In this document: positions 33,799 to 42,139 of the stretch, one piece after another | Position numbering within the stretch: the first letter of the stretch is position 1 | Layout of the letters: every line of letters starts with the position of its first letter | Assembly (NCBI RefSeq): GCF_016919065.1 | Contig: NZ_JAFFQA010000014.1 | Span: 48,038 to 112,037 of the forward strand | Direction of reading: 5' to 3' | From: Desulfobulbus rhabdoformis | GTDB taxonomy: Bacteria > Desulfobacterota > Desulfobulbia > Desulfobulbales > Desulfobulbaceae | DNA length: 64,000 nt | Position numbers and translations under genes: made by a program | The notes under the pieces: generated by a model | What the model saw: only the letters and a program-made list of their open reading frames with translations | Told to the model about the DNA's origin: nothing | The model's database searches: none

Positions 33799-35521
33799 AT
33801 GGCACCTGCACCTGTTTCAGCGCAATCCCTTGACTTCTCCCCACCACCTTCTGTCTTTCCTTCTCCCCAGGACTGGCGTGATCAGTTCATTTATTTTTTT
33901 ACTGGTCGATCGTTTTGATAACAACCAAAAGGATATTCCCGCCTATGATCCCCAGAACACGCCCATGGGCCGCGATCCTTCCCTGGGCGCAGTCTTTCAG
34001 GGAGGCAATCTCAAAGGAATCATGCGCAGGCTCGATTATTTGCAGGGCCTGGGAGTCAACGCCATCTGGCTCAGCCCGGTTTTCAAGAATCGCCAGGAAG
34101 CAGAGGGGAGCTATCACGGCTACGGTATTCAGGATTTTCTCCAGGTCGATCCACGTTTCGGCACCGGTAAAGACCTGCAGGCGCTGGTCCAGGCAGCCCA
34201 CGACCGTTCCATGTATGTCATTTTGGATATCATCATCAATCACACGGGCGACAACTGGGCCTACCCTGGCGATTATCCCTATTATTACTGGCATCAAGCT
34301 CCCGGCCCCTTTGACTTTGGTTTCTGGCGAAAAACCAGTGAAGGACCTGATTTTCAAAGCGATGATGCGGTTTGGCCACAGGAACTGCAGCAACCAGACT
34401 GCTACAAACGACGAGGCCAGATACGCAACTGGAGTGACGAGCAGGAGGCGATTAACGGCGACTTTTTAAGCCTCAAAGAATTGGAACTCAATCGTCCAGA
34501 TGTACTCGACACCCTGATTCAGGTCTATAAATACTGGATCAAAACCGCCGATGTGGATGGGTTCCGCATCGACACGGTCAAGCATATGGAATCCTCCGCC
34601 ACGGCTCTTTTCTGCAATGCCATTCGCGAATACTGCCGTAGCATAGGTAAACACAACTTCTTTCTCTTTGGCGAAGTGGTGGCAGATGATACGGTCCTGC
34701 AGCGCTATATTGGCCGTAACAGCCGTATTCCAGGAACGGGTGAGCGCTTTCCCTCGCTTGATGCCTGCCTGGACTTCCCCCTCTATTTCATTCTGGAAGA
34801 GATCATCAAGGGATTTTCCTCACCAGCGCTACTCAGAGAGCGGTATGAACGATTCCATACTCTCTATGCCGATCATGGTGAATCAGGTCAGTATTTTGTC
34901 ACCTTTATCGACAACCATGACCAGATGTCGCGTCCGTACCGGCGTTTTCTCCACGCAAATCCGCAAACACAGCAGGCAATCCTCGCCTTGGGCTACCTGC
35001 TCACTACACCGGGGGTCCCCTGCATCTATTACGGGACGGAACAGGGATTTGATGGAGGAGGCAACAACGATGCCTTTGTGCGCGAATGCATGTTTGGTGG
35101 CAGCTGGGGTGGTTTTGAAACAACCGGCCACCATTTTTTCAACCCCGCGCATCAACTCTACCAGTCCATAGCCCACATTGCCGCTGTGCGGAAGGAAGCA
35201 CCGGCTTTACGTTACGGACGCCTCTATTTTCGAGAAATTTCGGGTAACGGCCAGGACTTTGGCTATCCGCAGGATGGTCGCTGCACCCTGGCCTACTCAC
35301 GCATTCTTGCTGACACGGAAATATTGGTCTGCCTCAACCTTGATCCCCAGCCCCGCAACGATTACGTTACACTTGATGCCAACGTAAGCCCTGAGGATAG
35401 TACTTTTGAAGACCTGCTCACCCCAGGTTGGACAACACCGGTGCTCCAACAGGCCGGACGACACTTCGCCCAGGTTCCCATGAATGGGTACGAAATACGA
35501 ATTTTACGAAGAAAAAAGTAA
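33799..35521 (+). pseudogene. GH13 alpha-amylase-family enzyme with +1 frameshift in a T7 run
   Basis: The ideal start is the ATG at 33799 after AAAGGAGG, giving MAPAPVSAQSLDFSPPPSVF and on to DQFIYF. At 33894-33900 seven Ts shift the frame; with six Ts the protein continues as FLLVDRFDNN, the normal GH13 beginning, to 35521. In the present sequence the first frame stops at TGA 18 bases later. The remaining frame encodes a complete GH13 barrel: GVNAIWLSPVF, DIIINHTGDNW, DGFRIDTVKHM (nucleophile Asp), FLFGEVV (acid Glu), FIDNHDQ and a C-terminal beta domain; no signal peptide. The enzyme would act on alpha-glucans or trehalose-like sugars. The T run could reflect slippage, a true mutation or a sequencing error. 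MITE copy 4 lies just upstream. Confidence 0.8.
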
Positions 35522-35536
35522 AAACAAGAATTAAAG

Positions 35537-35746
35537 ATGGAACCCGACGCACGTACAATGGCCCGCCTGAAACCAGGATGTATCTGTAAAGGGGTCAAAC
35601 TGATCCGCTTGCTTGAAGCCATTGAACAGGGGGCAATGACGGTTGCGGAAGTGCAGAAGGCCTGCGGGATCGGAGACGGGTCCTGCAAGGGCAAACGCTG
35701 TGGAGAAAAAATTGCGGAGTTGCTCGCCCAGGCATCCTTTTCCTAA
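35537..35746 (+). CDS. BFD-like [2Fe-2S]-binding protein
   Basis: 69 residues with the bacterioferritin-associated-ferredoxin pattern: Cys15 and Cys17 in PGCICKGVK, then Cys50 and Cys55 in GSCKGKRCGEKI, after the helix LIRLLEAIEQGAMTVAEV. Such domains bind a 2Fe-2S cluster and pass electrons, or regulate iron release or nitrite-reductase-like enzymes. Here it is a free-standing small protein 15 bases after the GH13 stop, possibly co-transcribed. No bacterioferritin gene is nearby. The ribosome site is weak. MITE copy 5 begins 22 bases after its stop. Confidence 0.85.
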   Translation: MEPDARTMARLKPGCICKGVKLIRLLEAIEQGAMTVAEVQKACGIGDGSCKGKRCGEKIAELLAQASFS

Positions 35747-35767
35747 TTTTTTTCACGCTCTCCTTAT

Positions 35768-35960
35768 GGGTGTCTTGAATAATTAGATTTTTCAATCAAG
35801 GCCAGATAAGCGTAGACTTCGAGGATTGTGTAAAATTTTACCGCAGGCATATAGTTGATATCGGAGTCTTCGCTTACCTCCGAGGATAAAATTTTACATA
35901 TGACGAGGTAAGCGCCAGACTCCGCGGGATTGGCAGAAAAAGCAATTATTCAAGATGCCC
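35768..35960 (+). mobile_element. MITE-like element, copy 5 (TSD TTAT), longest copy
   Basis: 193 bp, with exact flanking TTAT at 35764-35767 and 35961-35964. The inside shows a nested palindrome: an outer pair of GGTAAGCG-like arms, then TGTAAAATTTTA and TAAAATTTTACA around GCAGGCATAT. Compared with copy 6 it has an extra inner palindrome of about 100 bp between the same flanking sequences. Confidence 0.9.
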
Positions 35961-36047
35961 TTATGTATTCCTCCAGGGATTTGGGCTATACTCCACTGCA
36001 AAGACCGATTGTGGGCAAGCACGATCCCATTTGCGAGGAGAATGACT

Positions 36048-36341
36048 GTGACAAGCGAAGATACGTCCCCCAAAAAAGCTGTTGCCCTGCTCTATGAGCA
36101 GGATTCCTCCGATGCCCCGCGGGTAACTGCCAGTGGCACCAACCTGGTGGCCGAAAAGATCATTGCGACCGCAAAGGAGGCCGGGGTCGTCATTAAAGAG
36201 GATAAAGATCTGGTTGAGTTGCTTTCCAAGGTCCCTCTGGGTGAAGAGATCCCTGCTGATCTGTACCAGACAGTTGCCGAGGTTCTTGCCTTTGTCTACT
36301 CGGTCAATGAAAAGTATAAACAAACGAATGATTATAAATAA
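36048..36341 (+). CDS. Orphan FlhB/EscU C-terminal-like protein
   Basis: 97 residues; GTG at 36048 has GAGGAG seven bases upstream; the ATG at 36042 is too close to it but cannot be excluded. It resembles the cytoplasmic tail of FlhB: AVALLYEQDSSDAPRVTASG, TNLVAEKIIATAKEAGVVI, KEDKDLVELLSKVPLGEEIP and LYQTVAEVLAFVYSVNEKY. The autocleavage NPTH motif and the membrane part are absent. Such stand-alone tails (FlhB-like or YlqH-like) occur widely, and their role, perhaps modulating flagellar export, is not settled. No flagellar gene is nearby. Confidence 0.85.
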   Translation: MTSEDTSPKKAVALLYEQDSSDAPRVTASGTNLVAEKIIATAKEAGVVIKEDKDLVELLSKVPLGEEIPADLYQTVAEVLAFVYSVNEKYKQTNDYK

Positions 36342-36347
36342 TCATTA

Positions 36348-36376
36348 TTGACATTCTCCTCTCGCATTCACATAGT
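36348..36376 (+). promoter_or_regulatory. Sigma-70-type promoter for the FMN reductase gene
   Basis: TTGACA (36348-36353), 17 bases, CATAGT (36371-36376), about 105 bases before the reductase start. Confidence 0.45.
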
Positions 36377-36480
36377 TCAAACTGTACGCAGCTCTATGGA
36401 CTTAACTGCCTTAAACCAAATGAATTTTCTCGTGCATCGTCTTGAGCGTTGCACCTTATTTATAGATCGAGGTGTACAGT

Positions 36481-37032
36481 ATGCGTCAATATTCCATTGC
36501 TGTTGTTGTCGGCAGCCTTCGTAAAGATTCTTTTAATCGTCAACTTGCCACGGCCCTGGCGCAGCTCGCGCCTAAAGATTTTACATTCACAGTGGCTGAA
36601 ATTGGCAATCTCCCCCTGTACAATCAGGATGACGACGTCAGCCCGGCTCCCGAGGTTGTCGCATTTAAAGAAACCATCCAAAAGGCAGATGGCCTGCTTT
36701 TTGTCACACCGGAATACAACCGTTCCATTCCCGGTGTTCTCAAAAACGCACTGGATCACGCTTCTCGCCCTTATGGGCAAAGTGTCTGGGGGGGAAAACC
36801 CGGCGCAGTTGTTGGGATTACCATCGGCCCCTCTGGCACGGCCATGGCACAACAGCACCTACGTAACATCCTCGCCTACTTGGATGTGACCACCATGGGG
36901 CAACCCGAGGTATTCCTCCAGAATAAGGAAGGTTTTTTTACGGCTGATGGAGGCATTGGAGAAGGTAGCCGAGATTTTCTCCAGCAGTGGATGGATCGCT
37001 TTGAGGCCTGGGTTAAACGTCAGGCCGGGTAA
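36481..37032 (+). CDS. NADPH-dependent FMN reductase (chromate/quinone reductase type)
   Basis: 183-residue flavodoxin-like protein; GAGG precedes the ATG. FMN-binding GSLRKDSFNRQLA (about 11-23) and PEYNRSIPGVLKNALD (about 79-94) are the family signatures, with GKPGAVVGITIGPSGTA forming the second loop. Relatives such as ChrR/YieF reduce quinones, azo dyes or chromate with NAD(P)H in the cytoplasm and protect against oxidative stress. The gene stands alone between its own promoter and terminator. Confidence 0.92.
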   Translation: MRQYSIAVVVGSLRKDSFNRQLATALAQLAPKDFTFTVAEIGNLPLYNQDDDVSPAPEVVAFKETIQKADGLLFVTPEYNRSIPGVLKNALDHASRPYGQSVWGGKPGAVVGITIGPSGTAMAQQHLRNILAYLDVTTMGQPEVFLQNKEGFFTADGGIGEGSRDFLQQWMDRFEAWVKRQAG

Positions 37033-37096
37033 AAACCGCATCCGTGACAGCACGGGGTTGCTCTCCTGGGTTGGGCAACTCTTGTTGAGCGGATCT

Positions 37097-37126
37097 CCCC
37101 GGCAGGCTCTCTGCCGGGGATTTTTT
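37097..37126 (+). terminator. Rho-independent terminator of the FMN reductase gene
   Basis: CCCCGGCAG and CTGCCGGGG pair around GCTCT, followed by A and six Ts. It lies 65 bases after the reductase stop and just before the convergent HD-GYP gene. Confidence 0.9.
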
Positions 37127-37131
37127 CTGAT

Positions 37132-38220
37132 TTAACGCAAAGCCTCACGTTCCTCTTCAAAGTCAGCAAATTCTAGAGCCAGTTCACGAAACCTGTCGGC
37201 AATATGGATAAATGCATCCACCACATCCGGATCAAAATGGTTCCCCCGTCCCTCTTCGATGATCGAGACAGCCTTACTGTGGGGAAAAGGTGCCTTATAC
37301 ACGCGTTTACTGATTAAGGCGTCGTAGACATCAGCAACAGCCATCAAACGACCGGCCAAAGGAATATCCTGTCCTTTCAACCCTTGTGGATACCCGCTCC
37401 CATCCCATTTTTCGTGGTGGGTATAGGCAATCTCCTCGGCGATCTTGAGAAAAGAATCGATCCCCAACTTCGTATTCGCCGCACGAATAGCATCACGACC
37501 GTAAATTGCGTGCTTCTTCATCTCATCAAATTCTTCCGTCGTGAGTTTTCCGGGTTTCAGCAAAATCATATCCGGAACGCCGACTTTGCCTATATCGTGT
37601 AAAGGCGCTGATAAGTAGAGCATATGTATGGTTGTATCACAGAACTCGGCTTCAAATTTTGGGTGTTCTTTAAGTTGCTCAGCCAGAGCCTTCACATAGC
37701 GTTTAGTCCGTTGAATATGCCCGCCAGTCTCCGGGTCCCGATACTCTGCAATAGTCGCCATGCTCTCTATCGTCACCTCCTGGGTCAATTGCAGCTCTCT
37801 GGTGCGCTCCTGAACAAGAGCTTCGAGATTATCCCTATGCCGTTTGAGTTCAAGCTGGTTGCGCACTCTCGCTTTGACCAGTTCAGGGCTAAAGGGTTTG
37901 GTGATGTAATCGACAGCACCGAGTGACAATCCCCGCGCCTCATCCTGCTTTTCCGTCATGGCAGTGAGAAAAATAACGGGAATATCTTTCGTTTTCTCGC
38001 TCGCCTTCAGCTGTCGGCAGGTTTCATATCCATCCATCCCAGGCATCATAATGTCCAGCAGAATCAAATCCGGTGAAGTCTCCATCGCCAGCTCCAGTGC
38101 GGCAGAACCATCGATAGCCACACTCAGGTCATACTCCTCCCCCAGAGTTTCCACCATAATATCGATGTTGGTTTCAACATCGTCGACAATTAGCACCGTT
38201 GATTGTGTATCTTGAACCAT
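37132..38220 (-). CDS. Response regulator with HD-GYP c-di-GMP phosphodiesterase domain
   Basis: 362 residues. The receiver domain covers 7-125, with phospho-acceptor Asp56 in LILLDIMMPGMDG and Lys108 in YITKPF. A coiled linker (125-145) joins the HD-GYP domain: RDPETGGHIQRT, LHDIGKVGVPD (HD at 208-209), the degenerate outer motif HHEKWDGSGYPQGLKG (268-283) and ALISKRVYK. The metal-binding residues and the GYP triplet are present, so it should hydrolyse c-di-GMP when phosphorylated. It is the last gene of the minus-strand kinase cluster, about 100 bases after the PocR-type kinase, and is the only obvious output protein there. Confidence 0.93.
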   Translation of the reverse strand: MVQDTQSTVLIVDDVETNIDIMVETLGEEYDLSVAIDGSAALELAMETSPDLILLDIMMPGMDGYETCRQLKASEKTKDIPVIFLTAMTEKQDEARGLSLGAVDYITKPFSPELVKARVRNQLELKRHRDNLEALVQERTRELQLTQEVTIESMATIAEYRDPETGGHIQRTKRYVKALAEQLKEHPKFEAEFCDTTIHMLYLSAPLHDIGKVGVPDMILLKPGKLTTEEFDEMKKHAIYGRDAIRAANTKLGIDSFLKIAEEIAYTHHEKWDGSGYPQGLKGQDIPLAGRLMAVADVYDALISKRVYKAPFPHSKAVSIIEEGRGNHFDPDVVDAFIHIADRFRELALEFADFEEEREALR

Positions 38221-38320
38221 TGCATTGCCTCTTTAGATTGAATAAATGGCGAATCTGTCACAAGAAAGGGTGCCGGAGATACTCTAAAATTTTTTTCTCC
38301 AGCCAGCCCGATTCGTCATG

Positions 38321-41300
38321 TTATACCTCTTCAAGATGGGTAAAAATCGTCTCTGCTACCTTCAATGCTTCCTTGAATTTATAGGTGCCGACAAACTTCC
38401 CGAGAGCTCGGATATCTTCTCGAAAAGAGTCAGACCACTTCAGTTGCCTGATCTGTTCCATGCACTGTTTGCTTGGCTTGGGTTTTTGCGCTTTGAGGGA
38501 GGGAATAATCGCCTTGATAGAGGCGACCAGTTCTTCATGGGAAGAAATAATCGTACTCTCTGGAGCTTTCTCTTCGACCTCCTGGACCATTTCCGAAAGC
38601 GAGGCAAAAACAACAGCCAAAGCCTCCCTCAGGCTGACCAGATCATCCTTGGCAAGAACGTTCTCTCGCAGCCCCAGTTCCACTTTCTTTGCCCAACGCT
38701 GCACATCGTGTGCTCCCAGATTACCGGCAACCCCTTGGATTGAATGGGCAAGTCGTATAGCCGGCTCCAACTTTCCTGTGGAAAAGAGCGTTTCAATTTC
38801 CTCTGTTCCTTGGGTATAACTTTGATAAAATTGCCGTAAAAGCTGCTTATAGAGCTTGTGATTCCCCCCAACCCGTGCGAGTCCCTCCCGCCAATCAAGC
38901 CCTTTCAGCTTCTGCAAATGATCTGTGGAAAACATCTCCCAATCCTCTGGACAGGAGGCTGTTCTCCCCTTCCTCCCGGCGTCCAGTGCGGACTGCCGAT
39001 AAGGAAGCCAACGCAGCAGACTTTCAAAAAGCAGTTTTGGATCGATTGGTTTGGTGATGTGGTCGTTCATTCCCGCATCAAGGCTTCTTTCACGATCTCC
39101 GGCCATGGCGTGTGCTGTCATAGCAATAATGGGAAGTTCAGCCGAGGATTTTGTCCTGCGTATTCGCAGAGTCGCCTTTATGCCATCCATCACCGGCATC
39201 TGAATGTCCATGAGCACGGCATCATAGGCTTCGTCCTCAACCATGGTCACGGCCTGCTCACCATTACTGGCCACTGCGACCTCAAAACCGGCTCCGACCA
39301 GTAGCTCACGGGCTATCTGTTGATTGATCTCGTTATCCTCAACCAGAAGAATACGGGCTCCTCGAAGCGATGCAAGCTGAGCCGTATCAAATTGTTCACC
39401 AGTCGGCCCCTGTTTGAGCCTGTCCCCTTCTTTTCCAAATACTGCCATAATCGTGTTGAACAGGGTGGATTGATTGATCGGTTTGACCAGAACCCCTTCA
39501 ATGCCCATCGCCAATGCCTGACGCATAATTTCCTCGCGGCCATAGGCGGTAATCATGATCACGGTGATCAGCTTGTTCAAACGGGGATTCTCTAGCATTC
39601 TTCCTGCGGCTTCGATACCGCTCATCCCTTTCATTTTCCAATCCATCAACACCAGAGAAAACGGTTTTTCGTCTGCCTGTTCCAAAATCTCTAATGCTTG
39701 AGTCCCTGAGCTGGCACAACGTACTTCAAAACCAAATTCCTCAACCATGGTTTGTAAAATCTGCAGGGTGGTGAGATTGTCATCAACAATCAGGATGCGC
39801 TCCCCGCGAAAGGAAGCAGGCCGCACAAGGATTTCATTCATACCCTGCTCATGCAGGCCAAAATCTATGGTGAACCAGAAGGTACTGCCCTCTCCCTGCT
39901 CGGAGATCACGCCAATATCCCCGCCCATCAACTCGATCAATTTTTTGGAGATCGCAAGCCCAAGACCGGTGCCTCCATACTTCCGGGTGGTGGAGGTATC
40001 CGCCTGGGAAAATGATTGAAAAAGTTTACTCTGCTCCATGGGACTGAGGCCGATCCCGGTATCGCAGATAATGAATTGGATTGTTTGTCCTCTTGCACTC
40101 CGCTCAACCCGGAACGCTGAAACCACGACGACGCCAGTATTGGTGAATTTAATCGCATTACCGCAGAGATTGATCAAAATTTGCCCCAATCGCAACGGAT
40201 CCCCAACCAGATACGGGGGAACTGAGCTGTCTATTTCAAATATAAATTCAAGCCCCTTTTCCTGCGCTTTGGTTGAAATCAGATTGGACAGATTCTCCAA
40301 GACATCATCCAAAAAAAAGGGGACAAATTCAATCTCCAGCCTTCCGGCTTCAATTTTGGAAAAATCGAGAATATCGTTAATGATGTTTAAAAGCGACTTG
40401 GCCGATTTATCGATTTTAACCAGGTAATCCCGCTGCTTGGGGGTAAGCTCGGTCTTCAAGCTCAGATGGCTCATGCCAAGAATGGCATTCATCGGGGTCC
40501 GAATTTCGTGACTCATATTGGAGAGGAATTCCGACTTGGCTCGGTTGGCATCTTCAGCCTCGCGTCGGGCCTCCTCAAGGTCACGGTTAGCCTCTTCCAG
40601 TTTGTGGGTGCGGTCTTCCACCAATTCCTCAAGGTGATGACGGTGACGCTCCAGCTCCATCTCGGCAGCCCTCCGTTTACCAACATCCATAAAGAGACCG
40701 ACCACACAGGAACGCCCGTCTAAAACCATCGGTGAAGAGGAAATATCGACATAGATGGTCCTCCCGTCGGCACGGAGTACAGGCACGTCCTCAACAAGGC
40801 TGCATTCCTTGTCAGCCTGTTGCTGAAACCACTCCAGCACTTCCGGAAGATCATCGGGGGAGTGCAAATCCCCAACTTTCAATCTGAGCAGATCTACTCT
40901 GTCGTAGCCAAGTAAGCGACACTGAGTATCGTTGGCCAGATAGAACTTTTGGGAGGCAATATCCGCGACCAGGATACCGATATTTGCATTATCAAAGATA
41001 CTGCGAAACCGCTCTTCACTCTCCCGCAACGCTTTTTCCGCATGCCTGCGCTCAGTTATGTCCTCAGAAATTCCCAAAAGATATTCTGCCTGCACCTGTT
41101 CCCCGGGAATGGCAATCTTTTTGGTGTGGAGAATCCTTTTCCCCTTCAATCTGGTTTGGATTGTTTCTTCCGAAATATCGACAAATTGCCCTTGTTCTAA
41201 TACTTCACGGTCCTTACCGGTGAAGAAGTCTGCCTCCTCCTTTGGAAAAAAATCATAGTCATTTTTGCCGATCATGGCTTCACGGGAAAAACCAACCAGT

Positions 41301-42130
41301 TCTTCGCCTGCCTTGTTAAAAGTGATATAGTGAAGACTCTTCGCTTCCTTCACAAAAATCATATTGGGTATATTTTCGATGACGGCTGAGAGGAAACGCT
41401 CGCTTCGTCGTATCTTTTCGTCCCCCCGTATACGCGCCTGAATTTCCGCTTCCAGCTGCATTCTTGTTGAGCTGAATGAGGATATGTAGTCAGCGAACTT
41501 CACCAACAACTGCATCAGGCTGCGCACCTCCTCCCGGCTGTATCGCGGTACCATGTGCAGGGCACTCAGATAGGCATCCTGGTCATAACCGTATGTCTGC
41601 GCCTGTCGGATGAAGCGCTCTTCATCCACGATCTCATCCGCATAAAAAAACTGGCCGGTGCAGATATTTCCCATGGGCCTATTGCCAATATAGAGTGGGG
41701 TCACAACATCTCTCAGGCCATGTTTACACTGATATTCGGCAAACTCTCCCTGTTTGACAGGTGGGGCCAGAAAAAGATCACTCTCACGGCAATGACGGGC
41801 AGACAGAGAATTTTTTCGATGAAATTTGGTACAAATATCCCGCCAGCCGGATTCCACGAGTACGTTCCCCTGAAAATCGATGATGGCGGTCGTCATACCT
41901 GTCAACGTAGAAATATCATCCATGAGCGCCTGCAGCCCTGCAACATTGATCAGGGAGGCGAGATTGTCTTTGGCCAAGACCACTTCTTCGTCTTCTCCCC
42001 GCACCGATCCCGCTTGTCCGGAAAGTTGCTTACCTACCGCCAGAGGGAACGAGTCTCTCCAGGAAGCCTTTTCTTCCTCCAGTTTCCTTACCTTTTCAAG
42101 CAACTCTTCATACGTCGGTCTGCGGGGCAT
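38321..42130 (-). CDS. Hybrid histidine kinase with PocR sensor domain
   Basis: 1269 residues, no membrane segment. Order: short coil; PocR ligand domain about 46-195 (VAGLQALMDDISTLTGMTTA, CKHGLRDVVTPLYIG, GNICTGQFFY); two PAS domains (about 240-360 and 365-490); HisKA with phospho-His541 in [10 protein letters not shown]; HATPase with [20 protein letters not shown]; receiver 1 about 770-890 (LVLMDWKMKG) and receiver 2 about 925-1045 ([14 protein letters not shown]); HPt about 1080-1180 with AHSIQGVAGNLGAH; a conserved tail of about 75 residues. In the HPt motif Gln replaces the common Lys after the His, which should not stop phosphotransfer. PocR domains sense small molecules such as hydrocarbon derivatives in the cytoplasm. 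It lies 10 bases after the next kinase gene. Confidence 0.93.
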   Translation of the reverse strand: MPRRPTYEELLEKVRKLEEEKASWRDSFPLAVGKQLSGQAGSVRGEDEEVVLAKDNLASLINVAGLQALMDDISTLTGMTTAIIDFQGNVLVESGWRDICTKFHRKNSLSARHCRESDLFLAPPVKQGEFAEYQCKHGLRDVVTPLYIGNRPMGNICTGQFFYADEIVDEERFIRQAQTYGYDQDAYLSALHMVPRYSREEVRSLMQLLVKFADYISSFSSTRMQLEAEIQARIRGDEKIRRSERFLSAVIENIPNMIFVKEAKSLHYITFNKAGEELVGFSREAMIGKNDYDFFPKEEADFFTGKDREVLEQGQFVDISEETIQTRLKGKRILHTKKIAIPGEQVQAEYLLGISEDITERRHAEKALRESEERFRSIFDNANIGILVADIASQKFYLANDTQCRLLGYDRVDLLRLKVGDLHSPDDLPEVLEWFQQQADKECSLVEDVPVLRADGRTIYVDISSSPMVLDGRSCVVGLFMDVGKRRAAEMELERHRHHLEELVEDRTHKLEEANRDLEEARREAEDANRAKSEFLSNMSHEIRTPMNAILGMSHLSLKTELTPKQRDYLVKIDKSAKSLLNIINDILDFSKIEAGRLEIEFVPFFLDDVLENLSNLISTKAQEKGLEFIFEIDSSVPPYLVGDPLRLGQILINLCGNAIKFTNTGVVVVSAFRVERSARGQTIQFIICDTGIGLSPMEQSKLFQSFSQADTSTTRKYGGTGLGLAISKKLIELMGGDIGVISEQGEGSTFWFTIDFGLHEQGMNEILVRPASFRGERILIVDDNLTTLQILQTMVEEFGFEVRCASSGTQALEILEQADEKPFSLVLMDWKMKGMSGIEAAGRMLENPRLNKLITVIMITAYGREEIMRQALAMGIEGVLVKPINQSTLFNTIMAVFGKEGDRLKQGPTGEQFDTAQLASLRGARILLVEDNEINQQIARELLVGAGFEVAVASNGEQAVTMVEDEAYDAVLMDIQMPVMDGIKATLRIRRTKSSAELPIIAMTAHAMAGDRERSLDAGMNDHITKPIDPKLLFESLLRWLPYRQSALDAGRKGRTASCPEDWEMFSTDHLQKLKGLDWREGLARVGGNHKLYKQLLRQFYQSYTQGTEEIETLFSTGKLEPAIRLAHSIQGVAGNLGAHDVQRWAKKVELGLRENVLAKDDLVSLREALAVVFASLSEMVQEVEEKAPESTIISSHEELVASIKAIIPSLKAQKPKPSKQCMEQIRQLKWSDSFREDIRALGKFVGTYKFKEALKVAETIFTHLEEV

Positions 42131-42139
42131 GCCTCATCC

